Source: Schoenoplectus triqueter
Lineage: Eukaryota; Streptophyta; Magnoliopsida; Poales; Cyperaceae
Length of the DNA: 44,512 nucleotides
Assembly: GCA_964058805.1 (NCBI GenBank)
Contig: CAXKVV010000481.1
Span: 1 to 44,512, forward strand
Reading direction: 5' to 3'
Below are positions 1 to 9,503 of this stretch, piece by piece. The notes beneath the pieces were generated by a model. The model was given only the letters and a program-made list of their open reading frames with translations. It was not told the origin of the DNA and did not search any database. A program made the position numbers and the translations under genes. How positions within the stretch are numbered: position 1 is the stretch's first letter; the number at the start of each line of letters is the position of its first letter.

Positions 1-434
1 ACACATTCGTTCGTTCTCTTTGATTTAAGTATGTCAGTACAATGTCAAACACAAAGACTCTATTTCACAAAGTTTCTTTTAGTACATGATTCTACAAGTT
101 ACTGCAGAGGTCAGTACACTAACCAGCCAAATTGTAATCCTCTGAAAAATCAATATACAATGAAATGTTAATAAAAGTATCAATCTTCCAACCACAAAAA
201 AGAGTAGTATTACCAAGGCACCAAGCCTCGAGAGGAATTCATCGCCAACAAATTGTAAAACAAAACCCCACCAAATTGCAAATAGAGCTTTGATTGTGAA
301 ACAATCAACCAACCAAGAGTAAAGAGAACATTTATCAAAGCAGTTGTAATGTCACTCACTCCTCATATCATGTCATCCAAACGATCAGTTACTTGCATAA
401 CACACCACATAAAGAAAAAATTGAGAGCAATTAC
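1..434 (-). other. Intron 1 of the GCST gene, running off the window
   Basis: On the minus strand this begins directly after a good GT donor (GTAATT, at 429-434) that closes the T-protein first exon. I find no T-protein exon 2 here (the conserved GTGSLTVFTNE-like segment is absent), so the rest of the gene lies left of position 1. The sequence is AT-rich with no other recognisable coding stretch; a 77-codon open frame at 79-312 has no family-like content. Confidence 0.75.
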
Positions 435-744
435 CAGGTTTTAGTCCAGCCAAGTCAGCAATGACTAGGGTTTCTAGGAAGCGGGCGGCATCACGGCCAT
501 AAAGACTGAGGCCGCACATGTGGGAGACATCAAAGAGGCCTCCATTGGCCCGACAATTCAGAGTAGAGTCCATGATGGAATCGGCGTACTGAATTGGCAT
601 GGACCATCCAGCGAAAGGCACCATCTTTCCGCCATTAGCGACATGGAAATCGTACAGTGGAGTTTTCTTCAGAGAAGCGGAATCGGTTGCGAATTGTCGG
701 GAGAGACGACGGGTAACGGATAGGAGGAGGCCTCCGCCCCTCAT
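435..744 (-). CDS. GCST: Aminomethyltransferase (glycine cleavage T-protein), mitochondrial, exon 1 only
   Basis: T-protein of the glycine decarboxylase complex; it transfers the methylene carbon from the aminomethyl-lipoyl H-protein to tetrahydrofolate, releasing ammonia, in the mitochondrial matrix during photorespiration. The exon encodes 103 residues plus one base. Residues 1 to about 24 form an arginine- and serine-rich presequence starting MRGGG, as in plant T-proteins. After it come [20 protein letters not shown] (about 31-50), the segment [12 protein letters not shown] (about 70-81) and [16 protein letters not shown] (about 89-104), all diagnostic of the family. The ATG at 744-742 is the only one that gives the presequence. 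The exon ends in phase 1 at a GTAATT donor. Family length is about 400 residues, so about three quarters of the protein is outside the window. No defects are visible in what is present. Confidence 0.93.
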
Positions 745-919
745 CGTTGTGCGCGCAAGCGTATGTTCGAGTGGAGAGTGTGTTGAGATGAGGGGGGTGA
801 AAATGAAGATGAGATCTGATGTATGAAGTATTTGTTCGATCGAGGTTTGTGTTTGCTTGTGTTGTTTTTCCTTGGATAAGGAGCAAGGACGAATGCGGGA
901 ACCAGTCCTTCCCGCTGGA

Positions 920-927
920 ATTTATAT
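920..927 (-). promoter_or_regulatory. TATA-like box of the GCST gene
   Basis: Read on the minus strand this is ATATAAAT, about 176 bases upstream of the GCST start codon. This would place transcription start near 885-895 and give a leader of about 145 bases. Inferred from motif and distance only. Confidence 0.5.
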
Positions 928-1388
928 GCTTATTTCCCAACTTTGCAAAATAACACCGTGAATATTTATAAAATATGTTGATACAGCGTCTTTTGTTTTA
1001 TCCCTCACTTTATTTATTTTCACATACACACAACCCTCATGAATGATATGTCTTAGAGATTCATTTATCATATATGATAGAGATAATGTAGAACACCAGG
1101 CATTCAAATATTTTTCTTTATATAAATATTGATCATTCAGTTTCACCAAATAATTCTGATTTGTTTTTCAATACCATCTAGATTTTTGTAAAATATTCGT
1201 TGCATTGTTTTCCAAAAATAAATTTTAATTTCACCAACTTTCCTTCTCCCATTAATTCTAGGAGCTCGTGTTGTACAATAAACCATATGATTACATAAAA
1301 AACTAAGCAAATTAAACATAAAAATATTTTTTTTTACCAGATCACATATTTGAATATGAAAATCTGATTTGCTATGAAGGGTATGGTT
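928..1388. other. Intergenic, no gene seen
   Basis: AT-rich upstream region of GCST. The 75-codon minus frame at 922-1149 shows no recognisable protein family. Nothing else found. Confidence 0.6.
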
Positions 1389-1820
1389 AGGGATGTAAAT
1401 GGGTCAGGGTCGGGTCGGGTCATATTATTTTATTATTTTTCTTGATCTGACCTGAACCCGACCGGATTAAATTCGGGTCAAAATATTTTGACCCATACCC
1501 GATCCGACGGGTCACGGATCGACCCGACCCCAACCCCAACCCGTGTAAAATAATTAAATATTTATTAATTATTTTTATATAATTTTAAGCAATAAAATAT
1601 TGATTACTTTATAATTAATCTTAATTAGTAAATATTTAAGTTTTAATTAGTACTAAATCACAAAATTACTTAAAAAAACATAATTAATCGGGTCTGGTCG
1701 GGTTGACCTGAACCCGACCCGATTCGGGTCAAAAAAATTAAACTCATACCCGACCCATTTATTTTCGGGCCATGTCGGATCGGATTCGAGTCGGATCGGG
1801 TCAATAATTGACACCCATAA
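1389..1820. mobile_element. MITE-like element with GGGTCGGGTC-rich ends
   Basis: Ends are imperfect inverted repeats: AGGGATGTAAATGGGTC on the left, and TATGGGTGTCAATTATTGAC when the right end is read on the other strand. Just inside each end are several copies of GGGTCGGGT-type words in opposite orientation (near 1410-1530 and 1685-1800), with an AT-rich centre of no coding capacity. No clean target-site duplication was seen. The element at 17,692-18,034 has similar ends and probably belongs to the same family. The transposon superfamily is not determined. Confidence 0.5.
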
Positions 1821-4109
1821 TTATGACCATTCTTTGGCGTAGTAGACAAAAATTGGATTTTTTTTTAGGGTGTCAAAATTTAAAAATATTCTTCAATGTA
1901 AATATTTTTTATTTTTCTAAAAATTATACATAATTATAAAGATATTTAAAAAAAAATTGGCCAGGGTATCAACTGACCTTCCTGTCACCATGCAGCTCCG
2001 CCTTTGTTTGCTATGTTTTCATTTTTATTTTCTTTCAATGTAAAATTTTTAAACAAAATATTACTAATTAAGAAGAGCAAATGATGTTTATACAACATAA
2101 ATAAGCACAAAATAAAGGAAAAAACAAAATTTATTTAACATAAATACATGTAATGGGATAACTATAATCCTTTAACTATATTGAAAATTATGTGTATAGT
2201 GACTATTTAAACTTATTCATGCTCCATTATTTTTTTCCCATTTAAAATTTTGTTTCTTTCATTATCTCCTTTTCACTCTGCCTCTTTAAGTTTCACTCTA
2301 TTCAGAGGTAGAACAATTAGTAATGGATCTAATTATCGGTATAAGCTCAAAAAGTCTTTATAATTTGTATGTGATTCATTCTTATTAAAAAAGATGAGTT
2401 TAAGGATATATATCGGGTCTTGTCCCACTGTAGATCCATTCCTAAGAAAAGATGAACACTTATAAATGATAATATAGAGTTACAATACAAAAAAATATCT
2501 CTACTTGAGATTCGAATGTTTTAAAATAGCATGTACTATCTTAATAATAAAATTACAATGTTTTTTGAGCTAGGATTTTTCAATTATTTTGATTTGACTT
2601 GTCATTTTTTAATGTACTCTTGTCAAAATTAGTGAAACATATTATGTTGGCTGTAGTACTACTTGAAGCTTATATTTTTCAGTTTCACCATTATATAGAT
2701 CTCGCATTATGTTCAATCATTCCAACAACATCCCAGTTTGTGAATTTTTCATGTCCAAAAAGGATATAAAGTCCAAAAAGAATCCTAAATAAAAATAATC
2801 ATACTTCTAGATATGAGAATTTTGGAGTCCTTTGTTGTAATGTGGGTAAAATGAAAAAAAAATATATAAAAAGAGGATAAAATAAAGAATGCTTGATAAT
2901 TTTTAACGAGAAAACAAGATATTTTTGTGCGTATTTATAAAAAAAAATTGAATGATTTTTAATGAGTATGTCAACAATCATCTCATTTAATATGTATAAT
3001 TATGCCAGAAATATAGGAAACACTTAATTTCTCTTTATTTTTAAATATCCTAGAAGTTTTCTAGTGCTAGTAAATCAAACCGTTTTTATATTATTTTCCT
3101 TGTTAAAATATAAATTGTATTTAATAAATTTTTATAATAGATCTCTTTGTCAATTTGTTCAGAATAGAAGAGAGAACCATTCAATGAGGACCAGGTTCAT
3201 AAACTATGGGAATAAGTGGGTGTTGGGTGGTGGGTGGTGGGTGGAGGATTCCTGACCCAACAGCAACATGGTGGTGGGATTTTGGGATGTGGTGCAATTT
3301 GGATTTGTAGTGAGTGGCATCCATGGCCTCTATGTTTTATTGAACGTTTCTTTCCTTGATTCATTTTGGATTCTCTGTGCCAAGCTATATAATGTTCAAC
3401 ATCGATCGAAGTTTTATTGCCGACTTTTGTGCATTAAAGACATCCAAAGTGAGATTTGAAAGCCACAGATTACGCAAAACGAATTTATATAATAATTGCA
3501 TAAGACAGAGAAACATCAAACACCAATAACACAATAAATAATTGAAAAATAGTTTGTATGAACTATGAAGTGTGAACCAACTAATTCTCTTTAAAAGATT
3601 TCAATTTGTAAAACAAACAAAAGATAATATCTCAATTTCAATAGAACTTTTTCACATGCTGCAATTTCGCTGAAGATATTGTAGAACATGTAATTTTACG
3701 GTTTGGGGGTCTATTGCATGATATTTTACAAAATGAGAACAAGTGCAAAGTTTTGAAGTGAGATTGGCATAATGAAGTGCACGATAACAAGTTCTGCATG
3801 ATACAATATAAAGTTGGGAGTAGCATTGTTGAAGAAATACAAATGTTCTTAAAGTTTCAACTTTCAATTTGAAAAGTTTGATTTTTAACAAAAGTAATTT
3901 TGAAGCACTATACAATACTCGTTGGTTTCCTGAACTAAAAAAAAAGCATTTTTAACTAAAAAAAAATTCTCAAGAAAAGAGCTCCAAAAATCCAAAATCT
4001 CGTAGCACCATAGTTATAATGGAAAACAACAGACAATTAAGGATGACCAGTGCTGGGCCACCAAATGAAGATGCCCAGTTTGATTGTCTAACTAAACTAA
4101 CTTTTCTGA
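1821..4109. other. Intergenic region between GCST and SRP14
   Basis: Mostly AT-rich with no gene I can support. A short piece at about 1950-2005 ends in CAGCTCCGCC, a phrase often seen at edges of degraded plant repeats. A G-rich tract (GGGTGGTGGGTGG) lies at about 3223-3243, next to a dispersed repeat listed separately. Cysteine-rich minus frames at 3638-3915 look random, and lie just downstream of the SRP14 stop codon, so may partly be 3' flank of that gene. Confidence 0.5.
3241..3330. repeat. Diverged dispersed repeat, copy 1 (partner at 17,217-17,313)
   Basis: Shares with 17,217-17,313 the ordered blocks ATTCCTGACC, AGCA, ATGGTGG, TTTTGGGATG/TTTTGGATGG, GCAA and the tail around GCATCCATGG/ACATGCCC. 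Both copies are in the same orientation. No open frame is conserved between them. Origin unknown; it may be an old transposon or a fragment of a duplicated promoter. Confidence 0.5.
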
Positions 4110-5547
4110 TCAGGAGGATTTAGCAGTGCCGGAACCCAACTTCTTAATGGGGGCTCTCTTCTTAGATGGGTCGGATTTCTTTTCAGGTTCAGTCACCTTC
4201 TTCTTATCCTTTCTCTCTCTCTTTTTCAATGCATCCATGTGTGCTCTTAGTACTGTTGCATAAGATGCTTGGAATTTCAGCTGATCCTTAGCTGAAATCT
4301 GTAAAATTCAAAATAAATATTACAAGTTGTTAGAAATATATTGGAATACACTATCGCTGGCAAGTAATGTAGTTACAATACACAAATGACTTAGGTAGGT
4401 AAGAAGATGTAGTTAGGATACATCAGTTTAAGGCATACTGAAAACTCCATGAGATCTATGTATACAAAATATGAGCCGAGAACATTGGTACAATTCAGTA
4501 CAGCACTATACAATCAAGAAGATTGTGAACATTTTGATATAGAGTTCTTTAAGTTTTACTCTAATAGGTGTAATTTTATATTGGTAGCCTGAAAAATAGA
4601 AGAGAAGTAACAATTGTGTACAAAACTCAAAAATTACATCAAATAGATCAGGACGCCATCATGTATACTCTGCACAAAGTTTGAGCCACATTCCTCTTTC
4701 TAGGGCAGTTAAAACTGATGTCTGATAGGAAGTTCCAGCAAGAAAACTGGAATTTGTTCCTACATTCTAATATTTTATCACAGACAGGATGCAATTGTAT
4801 GCTTGTAGAACAAGTCCACACAAAATTATAACAGAAGGCATTCTGGGTGAATAGATAGGAGTGAAGCACAAATTGAAAGACATTTAAGCAAGAGAACTCC
4901 CTATAGTCCAAATATCCTATGATCCTAAATTCCTAATTAACCAATCAGATTCAACAATCACAAATTGAAAAACAAATTAATAGGTAAGAGTACCTACCAA
5001 GGTTGAGATCGTCTTTTTTCCATCGGTAGCACGGACTAGACACTTGTACTCGAGTTTTTGTCCTTCTTTCTCCATTTTCTGTCTTTTGTTCTTTGTTTTT
5101 AGACAAGCTATCAGATCAAAAGAATTCCACGATCATCAAATCTCGTACAACAAATGACTCCCAGATACGATATTCACAGCAATAGAGCAAAAATGAAAAA
5201 GAGACAAGAAATAACTTACATCGCTTCATAGTAACCCACACAGATCCACTCTCTGTGTTCTTCTCATACAAGCTCGTGAGCTCGTTTAGGAATGGATCTG
5301 GTTGTAGCAGAACCTAACAACGAAAACAAACTGTTAATAGTTGATTCTCTTTTCCGATTGGGTGAAGACTTCTAGAGGTTAATAATTTTAAACCATAATG
5401 CGAAGATATAGCAAGACATTTATCACAGAAAAACACACGAATTAGTGAGAAAAAGATTAAAGAGCGCCAATTACTCAGAATAACAATCAATAATCATCGA
5501 CACGAATAGAAGTTCGAAATGTACTAAGAAGATCAATAGTTTACCAT
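4110..5547 (-). CDS. SRP14: Signal recognition particle 14 kDa protein, complete, four coding exons
   Basis: SRP14 pairs with SRP9 on the Alu domain of the SRP RNA and causes the elongation arrest of SRP in the cytosol. Coding exons on the minus strand: 5545-5547, 5220-5313, 4998-5107, 4110-4298; all junctions are GT-AG and the phases agree. The product is 131 residues. It starts MVLLQPDPFLNEL (1-13), has GSVWVTMKRS (24-33), then the hallmark YKCLVRATDGKKTISTL (53-69), QLKFQASYATVLRAHMDALK (75-94), and a lysine-rich tail (KKRERKDKKK and onward) ending in two serines. Arabidopsis SRP14 is about 121 residues and aligns throughout; the tail is a little longer here. The first coding exon holds only the ATG: the donor GTAAAC follows it directly. 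No frameshift or missing block is seen. The 5' leader is pyrimidine-rich and has an upstream ATG (see separate entry). Confidence 0.93.
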
Positions 5548-5662
5548 CTTTCGGGTAAAATCGTGCACCCGTTTGCGATAAAACTAGGGTCTTGGGATCC
5601 ACACGCGAGAGACTCGATGGAGAGAGAGGTTTGATTCGTCGGATTGGATGGAGAAGGAACAT
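5264..5662 (-). promoter_or_regulatory. Possible uORF overlapping the SRP14 start
   Basis: An ATG at 5662-5660 lies 115 bases upstream of the SRP14 ATG in another frame. In the spliced mRNA (5545-5662 joined to exon 2 at 5313) it reads 55 codons and stops at 5266-5264, past the true start. It counts only if transcription begins upstream of 5662; the pyrimidine-rich stretch here gives no clear start site. Regulation by it is a guess. Confidence 0.35.
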
Positions 5663-5669
5663 CTCTCTC

Positions 5670-6745
5670 CAGTGCGATTCGGGAATTTTTGCTTTTAAAC
5701 AACTTTACTATTTACTATTTACTATTAAATAAATCTAATTTAGGCTAAGCATAGATGATTTAATTAAGGATGTAAATTTCTTTCTAAAATCTCAAAATTT
5801 CTTTCTAATAACTGACTTCATCAAATATTGAAATTAAAGAAACTGAGTTCAACTCATACTCTTCAATTAAATTTGAAAGGTGTGAATTCTTTAACTTAAT
5901 TATGCATAATTTTATATTCTATAAACATATTTTTATGAGCTTTTCGGATTGTACTTAAACGTGTAAATCAGAATATTCTATCAAAAATTATGTTTGTTTG
6001 AAATTTAAATTATTCATTAATAAATTTACTAAAATTTTCAAATTATTTTATTACTTTTGTTATTTTTGCATACATAATTTAAAAAAAATAAATATTCATT
6101 CATTTAATTTTTTAAACTATCAAAATTATATTTTAAATTTTAATTATTAAAAATATTATAATGATATAAATTTACATTAATAATATATATCGATAAATAA
6201 TCTTAATAATTAAAATTTTTAGAAATAACTTTAATATTTTTATACATGATCAGCCAATATCGATTTTTCTTTTCAAATAATATATGTAAAAAAATGCAAT
6301 AGAACTTCAGCAAAAAATATTAGAGAATAATTTAAATTTTAAATAGACATATTTTTTTAATAGAAAACTCTGATTTAGACTACAATTTAGAAAATTCATG
6401 ATAAAATCTACATATATAATATAAAATTATATATAGTTACGTTAAAAGCATATGTTGACTTTCAACTTTAAATTAAAGACGTGAGCTTAACGGGGCCTTA
6501 ATGTTGTTCAATCGATCTTCATTTGTTCGAAATGGATATATTCTACCAATTATGGGTCTTGGCTTTAAGGCTCAAATGTGATGTAGTAAGATTTCAAGTC
6601 TGGCCCAGTTGCTTTAATCAGTTAAGTTCAGACGGGGCCACGATGATTCCCTGACTCTTGAGTGGTTGAAAATTGAAATTGTTAAGTTTGGGTGTTAATG
6701 TTCGGCAAGTTAATAATAACCAATGTGATCACATCAGCAGCGCAG
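5670..6745. other. Intergenic upstream of SRP14, no gene seen
   Basis: Very AT-rich. The first tens of bases would be SRP14 promoter on the minus strand. No family-like reading frame, RNA gene or clear repeat was recognised. Confidence 0.6.
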
Positions 6746-6982
6746 AGGTGGTAAAATCTCATATGAATTGATAAATCAGTTTGATTTGTTCGATTTGAAT
6801 CTGATATGATTTATTTTTTTAAAGTTAAATTTATCAAATAATCTGTAATTTAATGAAAATTAATGTAAAATCTGAAAAAAAATATCATATAAATAGATCT
6901 AACTGATCCTATTCCAATTCGATGTGATCCGTTTTTTTTTTAAAAGTCAAACTAATTTAAACCGACTGTACGAATACCACCT
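6746..6982. mobile_element. Small MITE-like element with AGGTGGTA ends
   Basis: The left end AGAGGTGGTAAAATCTCATA matches the right end read on the other strand (CTCATAGGTGGTATTCG) over AGGTGGTA. The interior repeats variants of GATTTGAATCTGATATGAT and its complement. It has no coding capacity. Target duplication not resolved. Confidence 0.4.
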
Positions 6983-7077
6983 ATGAGATCAACATTATTG
7001 TTTTCTTACATACTGAAAATAAAAATAAAATCTTAAAGAAGCCAGTACATAATGATCGTAGTACTGTTGAGTATGCT

Positions 7078-7477
7078 GCATATGCAGATTTTTTTAATTA
7101 ATTATTTAAATAATTATATTTTTAATAATAAAATGATTAAATTGAAATTTTAAAAATATGAATCACAGTGCGCCACCATCAGTGATGCTGTGCAAACGTG
7201 CCATTCGGACTGTCGCGTTTGAGAAAAGACGTCATTAGTAGTGGCGTCTTTTTTTTATATATCTCATTCATATATGTTTTCAAGATTAATTGGAGAGAGG
7301 CGCAAAGTGGGAGAACGCGCCACTCCCATTAGCGCGGTTCTATTTTTTTAAATAACTGAAAATAAAAAAATTATAGACGCCACTGCCTATTCATATTTTT
7401 TAAATTTTGATTTAATCACTCTTATTATTAAAAATATGATTATTCAAATAATTAATTAAAAAATCTGCTATATATGC
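7078..7477. mobile_element. 400-bp inverted-repeat element with arms of about 86 bp
   Basis: The arm at 7078-7163 and the arm at 7389-7477 are inverted copies with only scattered mismatches: GCATATGCAGATTTTTTTAA against GCATATATAGCAGATTTTTT, then a shared run including TTTTTAATAATAA and ATGATTAAAT-type words, closing at ATATGAAT. The core (7164-7388) is more GC-rich and carries CGCCAC/GTGGCG words in both orientations. Arms could extend a few bases further outward. No ORF. It would fold into a long hairpin if transcribed. Likely a non-autonomous DNA transposon; superfamily unknown. Confidence 0.65.
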
Positions 7478-8224
7478 CTACAAAATAATAAGGGGATTAA
7501 AAATTAAATAGTAAGTAATTATTATTTAAATTTTTAAACAACAACATTAATTGAAAAATATTTTATATATATCATGCTATATGTGTACATAATAATTTAT
7601 ATATATATCAAGCGTTAATAAATCAATATACTAAAATTTTCTATTTAACCTTTTTACTTGATGGCTATGAAAATGAAGTTCAAATTTCATATTTTTTTTA
7701 TATACAGATGACATTCAATTATTTAAATTATAAATTTATGCATAAATAAATAGACAATGAACACAATAACCAATTAACCATAAAAAAATCATAAATAATG
7801 AACTAAAAATTATGAGGGGATTTATTAAGAATGCAAAATTTCCCCTTAAAATTAAATAGGTTGAATACCAGAATTTAGGCATTGGATAGAAACCAAATCA
7901 ATATCTACTTCATGTGACATAAACAATAAAATAAGAATACTGTTCGGTCCCTTTTATGTTTACAAAAATGTATGGAGTGTACATCACAAAAGAAACTAAT
8001 AACGAGCCAAGTTGCAAAGTATTTCTAAATATAGAAAAAGAAATAACATGCTGCATTCGCGCATAAAGAACTTACATTTCTCATGCTTTTCTCTCAACTC
8101 CACCTCCTCACTCTTTACACTAAAGTGACCAAACATTAATTAAAATAAATTAACAAACATTATAAGTAGACCTCATGCCGTTGATATTTCCTTTAGTGTA
8201 CTAGCATATTTGAGAACAAGACAG
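7478..8224. other. Intergenic, no gene seen
   Basis: AT-rich sequence upstream of the TIFY5-like relic. No TATA box or other signal can be assigned with confidence, although the last 150 bases could be its former promoter. Confidence 0.5.
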
Positions 8225-8989
8225 ATGGATTATTGCAACACGGAGCTCTGCCTAAGTTCAAGCAGGAAGGCAACATTATCTTGTGGGTAATTCTCGTATT
8301 AACTAACATTTATAGATTATAAGTTCAATAGTTAGTTTTAATCAAGCATGTACATTTCATTTTAAATTGGTGATACTTATCAAGGTGTGGCTTGAGCCTC
8401 CGATGCCAGCAAACTGGGTCAAATCTATGGAGGTAGATGGTTGTTTCAGAGTTTTTGCCATTTAATTAGAATAAAGCATAGTGAAGTTGACTGTTAATAA
8501 AAACATTTTATGTATTCTTTTCATAGAAAATTTTCTTCTATTGAGAGGCTCAAGTATTCTTTACATAAGCACATTTTATGTATTCACTTGTGATGCAACT
8601 GAGATTCAGGTTTGATTTTAATTTTGTCCATATAAAATAAAAAAAATTGGGCGAAATTGCTCTTTTCCCAAAGAGTACAAACTGGTTCTGAATTTACCTT
8701 TCAGAAGATTTAAATAATGGGCTTATTCAAAATAGACAGGAAAAGGTATACTAGTTCAGAAACTTCAGTTTCCCGCCAGACAAGAAACAAATGATTCCAC
8801 AACTTTAAGAGGGAAAGAGTTGCAACGGTCGTTTGGAATGAAGGCAAAAATCAAAATGAAAATTCGATTGTTTATCCAAAAGCAAACTCCAGCTTATCAA
8901 TGAAGAGATCTCTACAAATGTTTCTCCTTCAACGGAGAAGCTTCAAAAGGCGAACATCATTAGATCGTGGTAGTTCATCTGATTCTTAA
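8225..8989 (+). pseudogene. TIFY5 / JAZ8-like repressor gene, apparently broken
   Basis: Fragments in order match short jasmonate-ZIM proteins that lack a full degron. (1) From the ATG at 8225: MDYCNTELCLSSS, like the N-terminal CNLELRL EAR-type motif of TIFY5A/JAZ8. (2) At about 8533-8610: a frame with TFYVFTCDATEIQ before a GT, resembling a decayed TIFY motif followed by CDVTELQ. (3) At about 8768-8788: SVSRQTRNK, like the ASRDVEE segment that follows the ZIM domain. (4) At about 8830-8986: NSSLSMKRSLQMFLLQRR, matching the Jas-region LSMKRSLQRFLQKRK, then a stop at 8987-8989. The TIFY core lacks its isoleucine and NG, a TGA interrupts part 3, and no splice model joins all parts cleanly. Family proteins repress MYC factors and bind TOPLESS in the nucleus. 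A rapidly diverging but expressed gene cannot be ruled out. Confidence 0.6.
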
Positions 8990-9503
8990 TTAGTAATTGT
9001 TGGTTATCATTGTGCCAGTACTGGTTCCTTTATTAATGAGGGGTGAAATTCTTTTTGCCTATTTCTCTATTAATTCAGGACTTCAGTCATGTGACGATCT
9101 AAGAAGGCAGTACCAGATTGTAGTACTGTACTGTACCAGTCAAATTTAGATGGTGTGAGAGGAAGTTGACAATTAATTAAAATAATTATTACATGTGGAA
9201 ATATTAAATCAAATTAAAATTTGTTCTTTTCTCCAGTAAAACCAAATTTGTTGAGCAGTACTAAGCAGAGGATCTGGTACAGTGGTACATACTGTATACC
9301 AGCCAGCATACAATCAGAACACAATACAAAAATTGTAACAATGATATCTAATAATCAGCAAAACAAAAGTTACACTTTTTAGTTATTACAAAGAATTTGA
9401 TTGGTTACTAGAAATACCAAAGAGCTGTAGTAAGCTCTGGACAAAGTTTATGAAAGATAATATGAAGACTCTATCTCTCTCTCTCTGCCCCTGTCATACA
9501 AAA
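8990..9503. other. Spacer between the JAZ-like relic and glycolate oxidase, both 3' ends
   Basis: The two transcription units converge here. No further gene. A (CT)n tract at about 9471-9487 lies just beyond the glycolate oxidase stop codon and would be in its 3' UTR. Confidence 0.55.

Noticed and set aside
3652..3915. 87-codon Cys-rich minus-strand frame beyond SRP14
   Set aside because: Cysteine spacing fits no known zinc-binding pattern and the sequence is likely 3' flank of SRP14.
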